A stretch of DNA of 64,000 nt, from the NCBI GenBank assembly GCA_027943335.1, contig BSBK01008853.1:62001-126000 (forward strand), written 5' to 3'. Under the pieces are notes generated by a model. That model did no database searches, was not told where the DNA came from, and worked only from the letters and a program-made list of their open reading frames with translations. Of this stretch, positions 54,506 to 64,000 are shown one piece after another. A program made the translations under genes and the position numbers. The stretch's first letter is position 1, and each line of letters begins with the position of its first letter. This stretch comes from Chamaecyparis obtusa (lineage: Eukaryota; Streptophyta; Pinopsida; Cupressales; Cupressaceae).

Positions 54506-57500
54506 ATTAGTTTTCAAAGGCGATACTAGAGGCTACCTGACTTGTTCTTATCATAGAGTAGAAGTGTCAAAAAACAAGTTTTGATGGCAACTTGCTTCAT
54601 CTTCTTTTCCCACATGCATATAGAGGCTACTTGGAGTTGATCCTAGGATCAACTTGTTTTAGGAAAAAAAAATAAAAAATGGGCCCACTACAAAACCTAA
54701 CATGCATCATGAGATTGTGAATTCACTAGGTCAAGTGAGTTTAAACATAAAATATTTATTATTTAAACCATTTTTAATGATTTAAATAATAATGTTTGTG
54801 AGTGGACCCTCCTTTAATTTTTGAAGAATAATGTCAAATAGTCTTTTAAATAATTTTACAAATCATAAAAAAATAGATAGCCAAGGATATGAATAAAGTT
54901 TCTTAAATCATTTTTAAATTTTTTTTAAAATGATTTAAAATCCATTACAAAGGTAAAAAGGTGAATAGGAAAATAAAGAGGCAGGGCCTATAATATTATT
55001 TAAAGTTGTAAGGAAAGACACCGTGTCATCCCTCGAGCACAAGAAGGAATATTCTCCTAGGTCCGCGGGCAAACGTGGCATAAAATTGAAAGGCCAAATA
55101 ATTAGTTGATAGGATTTTCTTGGTGGGAAACTCCCCATCAGAAATGTCTCATGTTGGATTTTTTTGCATTGTCATATTTTTTTTTTAGGTTGCCAAGATT
55201 TTTTTGCACTGTGGGAAGACCTCAACCATTGGCTATGTTGACTGGAACTTTTTGTGTTACTATTTGATAGAATGTTTTGCTGGTTTTTCCAAGCTATCCT
55301 TCACCATCTAATTTCTCTTACACTATCAATTATAATGTTCTATTGATTCTGGAAATGGTTTCAGAAGACAAATCTCCCAAATTTTTATTTGTACTATCAG
55401 ATATTTGGTCTTCCTTACTCAATTAATTCAGATTCAATAGAGCAAATGTGTTTGAACATATGGTAGAAAAGGAATGTAAATTTTTGGTACATTATTCAAT
55501 CTCTTTTTTTCCTTTCTCCTAGCCTACCTTGTTAGGCTAACTCATAAATTAAATTGCTCTATCATTTTTTTGGCGGGAAGGCAATGGTAAAATATTCTTC
55601 CATTTTTTTTAAAAGTAATTTTTCGAAACAATAGGAAGCACTTGTGAAATTTTTTTGAATGGCAAGATTTGGTTAGTTAAGAAGGTTGTCTAGCATTTGC
55701 ATGTACTATACTTTTAAAAAAACCAAATTCCCAACTAAAAACTTTTATAATTAAGAGTAAAACAATATTATCAACCAATTCTCTTTCATACATTACTACC
55801 AATTATGCCATAGAATTATGAAGCAAAATAGCACTAAGAAGATAATAATGGGATTCAAGTGACTATTAGATAGCCAAAAGATCTTTCCTACCATTACAAT
55901 TGAGTAGTTGTAATTAGAGCTAGACCATTCAATGCAAAACAAAAATTGACATGGAATAATACATTCCACGGATGTTATTAGGCATTAAACAATATTAAGT
56001 TGCATTTACCTAATCATAAATAGTATTGGATCCTTTGGTGCTACCAAATTTATACAATCTACGCTCATCCCACCTTAGAGTTTGATTTGTTTCTTTTGGT
56101 GTTGCCTCCATCTGCACATGCTTATTTTCGTTTTTATTAAGAGTTAGCATAGAGACTATTTAATAAGACATCCTAAAATATTTGCTACACAACATAAATC
56201 TCACTTGCAAAGAATGATGAGGAGAAAAATTTTGTATTCTATAAATATTTCAATGCAGCATGCAAGGAAATTTATTCATATTTTATGACTAGTATGTCTA
56301 GTATATGTTTCCCTATATGCTTGATAATTGACATTGAAGAAAAAAGAATAAGATGACATCTACAAGCAAGAATAAAAGAAAATTTAAATGTAATAATACA
56401 TTCGAAAGAAGTTAGACATCAAACAACATTAAGATGCAATCATAAAACAATATTGAATCCTGTGATGTTGGCATCTAGAAGCAAGGCAAAAAATATATAG
56501 ACGAGAAGTTTATAAATTTATGTCCCCTACTTTCAAAGAAAATCTCAAAATTAAAATAAAATGTCAAGGTGGAAAAGCAACTGCATCTATTTTGAAGTCA
56601 TTAATTATTAGTTATATAAATTTTGACGTGACCTATGAGTTCAGAAGAGTGTCTAACTCCATTAAATGAGTATTAGTACCAATGATAAGAATAAATACTA
56701 GAAGACTAATCTAAAACAGTACCTTTTTTTAAATCACTTTTAAAACTTAGTATAACTACTATTTGTCCCTAAGGAGGGGACACCGAATGATTCACAAAGC
56801 TTCATTGCTATTATCTGGAAGTTTCATCATGTAGAACATAGCTCTAGGCCTAAGACATCATTGATATAGTAGGCCTTCAAATTTGATCTCAAGAGGGTGA
56901 TAAACTTTGTATATTTTGGAGCGTGATAAACAGAGTACAGTCTATTCCTAAATCGAGTTTAGGAATTAATTAACTTGGCATACCTACACTTAGTTGTACT
57001 ACAAATCTTTCTCAAAGTACAAGTAGGAGCCATTGAGACGTGTATTGCAACAACTTCAAGAGTAGTAGATATTCAAAGTAGAGCCACTTGCTCAAGATCA
57101 TATGGCCCAACATTAAACTTTTTTTTTAACATGTTCCAAATTTGACTTTGTCCAATTTGATTGTCCCACATCACCTAATCACAGCATAAAATGTCTAGAA
57201 AAGGAAAATAAAAGCAGATTATTATTCCTGTTAATTCCATTATTGACTATGAAGAACAAGAGAGTTTGATGGAGTAGTTTTAAAGTTATACTGTATCCCA
57301 AATTGGCCACAACAGTAATAGTATTGTTAAAATTAATGTTAGTACTAAATTAGGATTAGGGGATATAATTATAATTTGTCAACTAAAATCTAAAGTAAAT
57401 AGTTACCATTATCTTTTGGACTTTGAAATTAGCAAGGTCTATAAGTTTGAACTATTTTATGAAAACTACGAAAAATTATGTTTTATACAAGTATAAGGAA

Positions 57501-58430
57501 ACAAAATTCATCTTTTGAGAGCTCAAAATTAGTGGCAAACATTGGCTACACTCAATTCCTCATTTTATTTATTTAAACTCAAATAATTCTTTTTATTACG
57601 AAATGTTCAAATAAATACAATGGATAAATTAAAAATCCCCTACCCTTCCATGTACAAATACTATAGAAGGCCATTTTCAAGAGGATGACATCAAGAATAA
57701 TGCTGACATCTTAGTAGCCAATATCAAATATGTTTCAATTAATCAATTATGACATTGTACAAATATTTTGTGTATGTCACATCCCCAAGTATATTTGCAT
57801 CCATCATATTTAGATTTCTATTCTCTTCATCATATTATTACTATTGGTGTACCCATTGCACCTCCTTTTGGTGCTAGTGCTAGTGCCAGTTTTAAATCTT
57901 AACAATATCTTTACACTTCACTAACTATGTGAGAAATCCAGGGTTTAGAGAAGAAGAGCATTGGCTGTAGGACAACATAAGGAGGAAAATAATTTTAATT
58001 TTTTGCAAAGTTCACTTCCCCACTATCCCTTGGAATAAAAGTAGTAAAACAAAAATTGAAAGTGGAAAAATAGGGCATGTAAATGGAGCCAATAAATTAA
58101 AACAACATTTTCTAAAGTTTTGTCATCTCCTCATCCCATGATGAACTTAGGGTAACTTTAGCAACATGAGTGAGAATGTGGGGTGGCACTTCAAGGTTTG
58201 TAGCTTATTCTAAGGAGGGTGGCATTTGACTAAATTGTTTAAAGCATTTACTTTTAACTCGATGTTGAATGATGGTTAAAGGCACTTAGGTGTAGACTAG
58301 GAAAATTGACATTTAGAAAACATCATGAATTAGTCAACCACAAAGCTATAAAATCATGTAAATGTATTCTTAATCACACTATTAAAACCATTAAGACAAA
58401 GTGCATAAAAAATTGAATATAAATAAAAAA
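54506..58430. other. Degenerate AT-rich sequence, no gene found
   Basis: About 3.9 kb without a credible gene. A phrase, GAGGCTACCTGACTTG or GAGGCTACTTGGAGTTG, recurs near 54530 and 54612. Around 57250-57900 there are short peptide-like stretches in one frame (for example VSTKLGLG near 57340 and GVPIAPPFGAS near 57850) suggestive of a decayed polyprotein, but I cannot assign them. The rest shows nothing. Confidence 0.45.
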
Positions 58431-58439
58431 AATATCACC

Positions 58440-59322
58440 CCCTTAATGAAGCTTCAATGTTCTTTCTTTCTTCTCCAACTTGATGGTGCCCTCATATTGA
58501 TATGATGAACCCACAAAATGAAAGGAAGTTTTGACAAGATGATAATGAGAATACTTGAAATTATGGTTAACAAATCAATGGAAAATGAGCCCAATTTATA
58601 GAATTTGAGAGCAAATTCTCCAAATTGACAATTTGAGATGTAATTGGGATAACGCCATGATTTATGACAAGATTTGGAGTGCATTTAGAATGCACATATA
58701 AAATTGGAGTTTGGAAGGGAAAATGACTAAATTAATGTGAAGTGCATTTTAGAAATAAGCCAAAATGAGTAAAATCTCATTTGGAAACTTGAAAAGTGGA
58801 TGAGTAGTTAACTAGGAGAGTGTAAGAGTTTGAAAGGGGAAAGTGTAAGAGATGGAGAGAAAAGAGGGAGTGGAGGCTATTAAATAGGGATGGAAGCTAG
58901 ATTTTAGGAATAGAATCCCATGTGGAAATGTGAGAGATTATTTGAATTTAAAATTTAATATTAATCCTCACAAATTGGTAATTAGAAATTTTAGAAATTA
59001 GGAAATTCCAAAACTCAAAATAATTAGTCAATTAATTAATAAAAATTAATTAATTGTGAGACATAAGAAAAAGGGATAAATAAATTAGATTTATTTATCA
59101 AAGCTAGGACTTAGGGATAAAATTAATAGTTATTTACCCCTAGAAGGATGAATTGATTGAATGTTAATGATGAAAGATGACATGATTGGACATTATCAAA
59201 ATGTCAAATTGATTAGAAAATAATGTAAATTAGGGAGAAAAATTGGTGGTTGATGACATAGAAGAATGACACAATATCACAATATTTAAGATATAGATGT
59301 GAACCATATTTGAGTGTCTACA
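58440..59322 (-). repeat. LTR-like block, minus strand
   Basis: On the minus strand it starts TGTAGACACTCAAATATGG at 59322, resembling the plus-strand start at 25848. It has an A/T-rich U3 with TTAATTAATT segments and a possible TATA site (CCCTATTTAATAGCC, about 58880), then a CT-rich transcribed part. The other end is not defined and no second copy is seen. Confidence 0.4.
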
Positions 59323-59479
59323 TTAGGCGACCAATTTTCATTATTTGAAAATCGATTAAGATCCTTATGTGCATTTATTTTAAATGGGAATATCGCTTTC
59401 CCAATCCAATGTTTCCTCAAATGGCTTAAACAACACAAACTAACAACTAACTCCTAGGAAAAAATGTTAAATAGTCAAA

Positions 59480-59498
59480 GTTGTTGAAAGGGGGATTT
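59480..59498 (+). promoter_or_regulatory. Polypurine-tract-like site before copia LTR
   Basis: GTTGTTGAAAGGGGGATTT directly precedes TGTTGTTGATG, the apparent LTR start. A polypurine tract belongs upstream of a 3' LTR, yet this LTR is followed by a primer site and gag. Confidence 0.45.
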
Positions 59499-60667
59499 TG
59501 TTGTTGATGTTACAGTGCTGATGTTGCAGAGTTAGTTGTTGATGTTACAATATTGATGTTGTAGAGTTGATCATGTTTTTTTTGTTATAGTATTCTATAT
59601 GGTTGTCTTTGATGAAAAAATATTGATGTTGCTAATAATGTTGTAGAATTGTTGATGTGTCAATATGGTTGCTATTGATGGAAAGATATTGCTTTGGTGG
59701 TTGGTATTATGCTCAGTATTCTATGTTATGTTGTTCTGGTTTTGAGGTTATGTCGGTCCCGAAGCTAGTGTTCTAGAAGGATGGTGCTTTGGAAAATTTG
59801 TTTCGGTGGTGTATTATGTGATGTTCATGTTTGGAAGCAGTCTAAAATTATCTATTGTGCTAGATATGATTTGTAGCAGTATGGATTTGTTGTTTTTTTT
59901 TGGTTTTTTTTTAGGTTGTGTTGATGTGGTCTAAAGGCATAATTGCTAACATGTTATTTATTATTGGGCTCCAATTATTATGACATTTGGGTAATGTGTT
60001 ATTTTCTTGAGGCAGTGTGTGTGGTGTGGTCCACTTTTCATTCCTCCCCACCATGGAATGGTTAGTCTGTACCTATTTCAAAATTATGTTGGTTGACTTG
60101 GTAATTTTAGTTCAATATAAGTAAGAAGATGTTTGTGATGGATCAGTGAGGAAGTGGTTGAGAAGAAGATCCATTAGATATAGTGTAAAGGTTTGCAAAG
60201 AGTTTGAAGTTGGGTTGTGAGTAGAGCATGTGTTCTATTGTTATCTAGATACCAAAGGTAGTGAGACAAAGGTTTCTTCTGGCAATTGTACTTCAATGGT
60301 GGATTTTGAGTCATTCTAGTAAGTGAGCCCACTTATAGTGAGCATTGTGGAAGAAATCATTTTCTAGGCAATGAGCCCAACCATAGTAATATTTCTAGCA
60401 GTGAGCCACTCTTTGTAAAATCACCTTAACTAGTATTTTTATTAATGAGAATTAGCTTAGATCCATGGTTTTTCCCATCTTGGGTTTTCCACATAAAATT
60501 ATGGTGTTCACAGTGTATGATTCTAGTGTGTACTTTTTCATTCTTACATTTGATTTGGTTAAGTGAACAAAGTATTAATCAACTGATTCCAGATCTGTGA
60601 AAAATGGATATAAAATTTAATTGAAAATTCATTCACCCCCCTCTCATTTATTGAGGATATTCTAAAA
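59499..60667 (+). repeat. Copia LTR
   Basis: About 1.17 kb, beginning TGTTGTTGATGTTACAG with repeated GTTGATGTTGCAGAGTT-like phrases up to about 59700. It ends with TTCACCCCCCTCTCA (about 60632-60646) and ...GGATATTCTAAAA before a primer site. The C-rich motif matches that of the other copia-type LTRs, but the flanking stem is not clear here. No second copy lies in the window. Confidence 0.6.
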
Positions 60668-60684
60668 TTTGTATTAGAGCTTTA
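60668..60684 (+). promoter_or_regulatory. Primer binding site, tRNA-iMet type, mutated
   Basis: TTTGTATTAGAGCTTTA resembles TTGGTATCAGAGC with two or three changes. Confidence 0.6.
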
Positions 60685-60769
60685 GTTTCTAGATAGTGAA
60701 TCTAACTACTTAGAGAGATCTAATGACACATAAATTGATCATTGGGCTACTTTTGATGAATCTAACAAT

Positions 60770-61560
60770 GGCTTCTAGAAAGTGAAGATGAGGTGATATC
60801 TAATTTCTTTAAGGTACAAGACTTGGAAAACTATGGAGAAAAAATATACGGTGCCATAAAATGGACCTAATACTTTGGATGAGATTGATGCCTATGACAA
60901 AACCAAAAGAGAAAGGTATGTTATTTTTATTGAATTGTCTAAAATTGAATTGGCAAAGATAGTTGTATTAGAGACTACTTATGAAGTTTGGGAAAAATTG
61001 AAAAATATTTATGAAGGAAATGATAGAGTTAAACTAGCTAAGATGCAAACTACTAAAGGTAGATATGAGAATTTAAGGATGGAAGAAGGGGGAGATATAG
61101 AAAGCTACTTTCAAAAGAGTGATGATGCTTTGAATGAGATTATAAATACTAGCATCACTTTTGATGATAAGGATGTAATAGAAAAGACTTTGAGATCAAC
61201 TTTACCAAAAATCTATAGTGACAAGGTTTCAACAATTCAAAAAAATTATGATCTAGAAAATTTCACTAGAGAATAATTGTTTGGCACTCTAAGCACTTTT
61301 GCAATGAGAAATTTTAGAAAATAAAAACCAAAATCAAATATTTCTTTCGAAGCGATAGTTGTTGATGAAGATTCAGGATGAAAGCACAAATGAAGAAGAA
61401 GAAAACATTGTAAGGAAGTTGAAGGAAGGATCTGGTAAGTATCAAGGTGTCTTACCTCTTAAATGTTTTAGGTGTGGAAAGGTTGGTCATTTTACTACTA
61501 GATGTTCAGAAAAAGGAACATGACCAAAACCAAAATTCAATAAGAAGGCATATTATGTGA
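60770..61560 (+). pseudogene. Copia Gag (UBN2-type with CCHC), decayed
   Basis: The open part is 60875-61276 (133 codons): YDKTKRERYVIFIELSKIELAK, TTYEVWEKLKNIYEG, KLAKMQTTKGRYENLRMEEG and LRSTLPKIYSDKVSTI, the standard capsid-like order of plant copia Gag. After stops and a frameshift, LKCFRCGKVGHFTTRC gives the nucleocapsid knuckle at about 61459-61506. The N-terminus lies upstream (MASRK near 60770). Nothing of protease or pol follows; the element is cut off near 61660. Confidence 0.78.
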
Positions 61561-61660
61561 ATGAAAATTACAGTATTTGAGATGATGAATCTGAAGATGG
61601 TGGTTGTTTATTTTATGTTCAATAAGTTGAACCTGAACCTAAATTTAATATTTCAACATG

Positions 61661-61863
61661 ACATCTCCAAAAAGAAATACTAACTTTTTTGGTGCATTAT
61701 AAAACTATAGGAAATGACACGTTACCTTCAAAACTTAGGTTTAGAAAAATTACAACTTAGAAACCAAAATATCATAACCCAAACACCTATATTGAACCTC
61801 CTTCCAAAGACATCTATATAGATTTTGTAACCATAATATGTCACTAAATTATGTAACATTGTA
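61661..61863. other. Non-coding sequence after copia gag
   Basis: No frame or domain. The break from gag-like sequence is abrupt near 61660. Confidence 0.4.
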
Positions 61864-62093
61864 AATCCCCTTAAGACATTGTAACTTTAGATCCCTTGAA
61901 GACATCCCCTTAGATATTTTTGAGACATCCCCTTAGATCCCCTTAAGAAATCCCCTTAAGATCCCCCTAAGACATCTCCTAAGATCCCCTTAAGACATCT
62001 CCTAAGTTCCCCTTAAGATCCACTTAGATTTCCTTAAGACATCCCCTTAAGATCCCCCTAAGACATCCCCTAAGATCCCCTTAAGATCATAAC
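61864..62093 (+). repeat. Minisatellite of ATCCCCTTAAGACATCC units
   Basis: About ten imperfect units of 17-24 bp combining GATCCCCTTAAG and ACATCCCCTTAAG phrases. Followed by a TATA-like CCCTTTATAAATATTTG near 62098, so it may lie in an LTR promoter region. Confidence 0.85.
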
Positions 62094-62437
62094 TTCTCCC
62101 TTTATAAATATTTGTTCTTTATCATATTATCTTATCTATATGGTAAATATGACATTAATACAAGATTTTATGACTGCATCTTACATTGTTTCCCTGACAT
62201 GATTCAATCATATCTTATGTAGCCATATTTCCACATTGGAGGACATAAAGAGTTCTTCTTCCCTAATCACATTGCCAACCTTCACATCTCAATCATGTTC
62301 TAAGGCTTATTATAGAACCTTTTATATATTATTAGTTATATCACCTGCATTAACCTTTTTCATCTTCCTTAGGAACTTATTATCTCATTGACACTGGAAA
62401 GTCTGTTGATTCTCTTAGATTCCACAATAGGTTATAT
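62094..62437. other. Non-coding stretch between minisatellite and LINE
   Basis: AT-rich with a TATA-like site at its start; otherwise nothing recognisable. Confidence 0.45.
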
Positions 62438-64000
62438 GTTTTTTACTATGGTAAAAGAAGGTTTTGAAGGGGCCTCAAAACCCTTTACAACAACAAGAAA
62501 GATGGGTTTAGAAAAAGAACAAAGAAAAAAGGAATAGCTAGAGGGGCAAAAGAAAACCATTACAGAGAACCCTCCAGCAGAGTAGACCAAACAGACAAAG
62601 ACAACAAAATAGGCCCAATAAAAAAGCCAGCACAACCAAACCACTACCCACAACTAATCTTGTTGTTTCATATATTGAACAGTATCATCCTTTAGCTTAA
62701 TCATCTTGTGGATAGACTCCCTTAGGTTAAAAATCTCCTTGGTCTAAATGCCCATTTTCTTTTTGATGCTAGCACAAGTTCTTGTACTGGTAGGACCTTC
62801 AATAGGTGCCACAACCTATTCATGTTTTCCTCAATCTTAACAACCAAACTGGCCTTATTTCCTTCTAGTAGGGCTAGCAACACCTTCAAGTTCTTAGTAG
62901 TAACCTTCATCCCTTCAGATCTCCACTGCATCATATGATTGAGGGTCTCCCCAACTCTCTCAAGGTGGCTAGAAGTGATCTGCATCTAAAATTTAACAAA
63001 AATATTTATCCTTTTCTCCAAGTCCTCCAAAAGAGCCTTGTCATCCCCAAGAGCCCTTTTTTTACTCCCTTTAATAGTCTACTTACCTCCCTTAGTCAAA
63101 ACCATTGTAACATTATCTACCCTTTCCTCCAGCTCAATGTACCTCAAATTAATTTCCTTAATCTCATTATAGGCCTAGGTAGCCATCTGGAGGTCAAGGT
63201 CAGATTGAGCCCTGGCAGAAAAAAGAAAGCCTCTCACCTCCTTTTGATTATATGGCTCTTTATTCTCATGCTCCTCTTCAATCTTCTCACCATTTTGTAA
63301 AACCTATTTAACCATAACCGAAGTATCCATATTAACAAAAATCACAGGGGAGGATGGATTACCCATTTGAGAAGAGTCCTTGTAGTTTGTGCATGGGGAG
63401 AGGCATTGTCATCCTCTCTGGAATCACCCTCATGACTATGACTAACATAAGTATCCCAACCATGCAACTTGATCTGAGGAATGCCAGAGCTACCCAAATC
63501 TTTAATATCCCCAACAAGAACCTGAATATGCTCCTCCTTCATAGTCACATTATCAATAAGCACATTGTCTTCATCGTCACCAACAACCTCATTGTCATCT
63601 TTTCCACCAGTGACCATATCCAGGTTGTCTTCAAAACCATCAGTATCCATTTCCCTAGACTTGACACTTTGGGAATTATCACTTTCAACTTTGGATGACT
63701 GAGCAGTAGAAGCACCGTGCTCCAACACATCCTTAACAACTTACTTCTCAACCTTCACTTCCATCTCATCATCAATATCCTTACCTTTCTCCTTAGTCAA
63801 GAGAAGAGCAACTTTTCTCTTGTCAATTTTAGGATCTTTGTCCTCCTTCTGATTCTTCTTCTTGGGAGACTCCATCTAAAGCTCAAAAATAGCCCTCTTC
63901 CCTTTAATATCCTGTAAAGACTTAGGAATGGGCTCTAAAATCTTAAATTTGTCATAATTATGAATGAGCATAATCAAACCATCATGAAGAATAGGTTTAT
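62438..64000 (-). mobile_element. LINE fragment, ORF1 C-terminal part joined to 3' UTR
   Basis: The 3' end on the minus strand (GGGTTTTGAGGCCCCTTCAA, then TTCTTTTACCATAGTAAAAAA) matches that of the LINE at 19018. Upstream is ORF1-like coiled-coil coding sequence and, as in the other copy, no ORF2. It continues beyond the window edge at 64000. Confidence 0.6.
62722..63998 (-). pseudogene. LINE ORF1 C-terminal region, decayed
   Basis: Minus strand from the edge: KILEPIPKSLQDIKGKRAIFEL, a stop, MESPKKKNQKEDKD and a Lys-rich basic stretch. Then an acidic part (TGGKDDNEVVGDDEDNV), then ATQAYNEI-like text with YIELEERVDNVTMVL, LLEDLEKRINIFV and SHLERVGETLNHM, a run of heptad-like helices. Several TAG stops fit CAG-to-TAG change. 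It resembles the C-terminal coiled-coil tail of plant LINE ORF1; the DUF4283 domain would lie beyond 64000. Confidence 0.5.

Noticed and set aside
57190..57900. Possible gypsy polyprotein remnant
   Set aside because: Only isolated short peptides are suggestive (for example TKLGLG); no motif order could be established, so it is left as unassigned.

Overview
The window looks like intergenic nuclear DNA of a seed plant with a large, repeat-rich genome; a gymnosperm is my best guess, but nothing here fixes the species. It is AT-rich. Almost everything recognisable is a plant-type transposable element: Ty1/copia and Ty3/gypsy (Tat/Ogre-like) LTR elements, plant LINE ORF1 remnants and a large DNA transposon. 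I found no host protein gene, rRNA, tRNA or CRISPR array. Most element genes carry in-frame stops of the kind made by C-to-T change (CAG to TAG, CAA to TAA, CGA to TGA), as expected of methylated, silenced repeats.

Layout. (1) 1-3394: very AT-rich sequence with a 147-bp tandem duplication, ending in a (CT)n(TG)n microsatellite. (2) 3395-25475: a decayed Ty3/gypsy element with long LTRs. It is split by a 10.9-kb two-gene DNA transposon at 6011-16906 (inverted termini, TTAT target duplication) and by a minus-strand copia-type element at 17889-22829, whose gag is in turn split by a LINE fragment (19018-21095). The DNA transposon holds about nine copies of a 358-bp tandem repeat where its transposase core should be. 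(3) 25848-27115: an LTR-like block with a TATA box. (4) 27777-46182: a minus-strand autonomous-type copia element (gag, protease, integrase, RT, RNase H; GTTTG target duplication). Its RT is cut by two nested LTR elements: an Ogre-like non-autonomous element at 30320-37358 (TGACC duplication, 2.6-kb LTRs) and a plus-strand non-autonomous copia-like element at 37755-42404 (GAAAC duplication). (5) 47268-54500: a young-looking non-autonomous copia-like element (GTTTG duplication) related to the one at 37755. (6) 54506-64000: degenerate sequence, an LTR-like block, a copia LTR with its gag, a minisatellite and a second LINE fragment.

How the parts relate. The elements at 37755 and 47268 share an unusual layout: a first ORF made of coiled coil plus four or five CCHC knuckles, then a second, long, conserved ORF with no recognisable protease, integrase, RT or RNase H. 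They must borrow polymerase functions, and the copia element at 27777 is a plausible type of donor: it shares their tRNA-iMet-type primer site, LTR termini, the polypurine tract seen at 53452, and a C-rich-loop hairpin just before the LTR end whose stem differs in sequence but keeps its pairing. The second-ORF family, that hairpin, the hairpin cluster in the Ogre-like LTRs and the two-gene DNA transposon are the best candidates for something undescribed.
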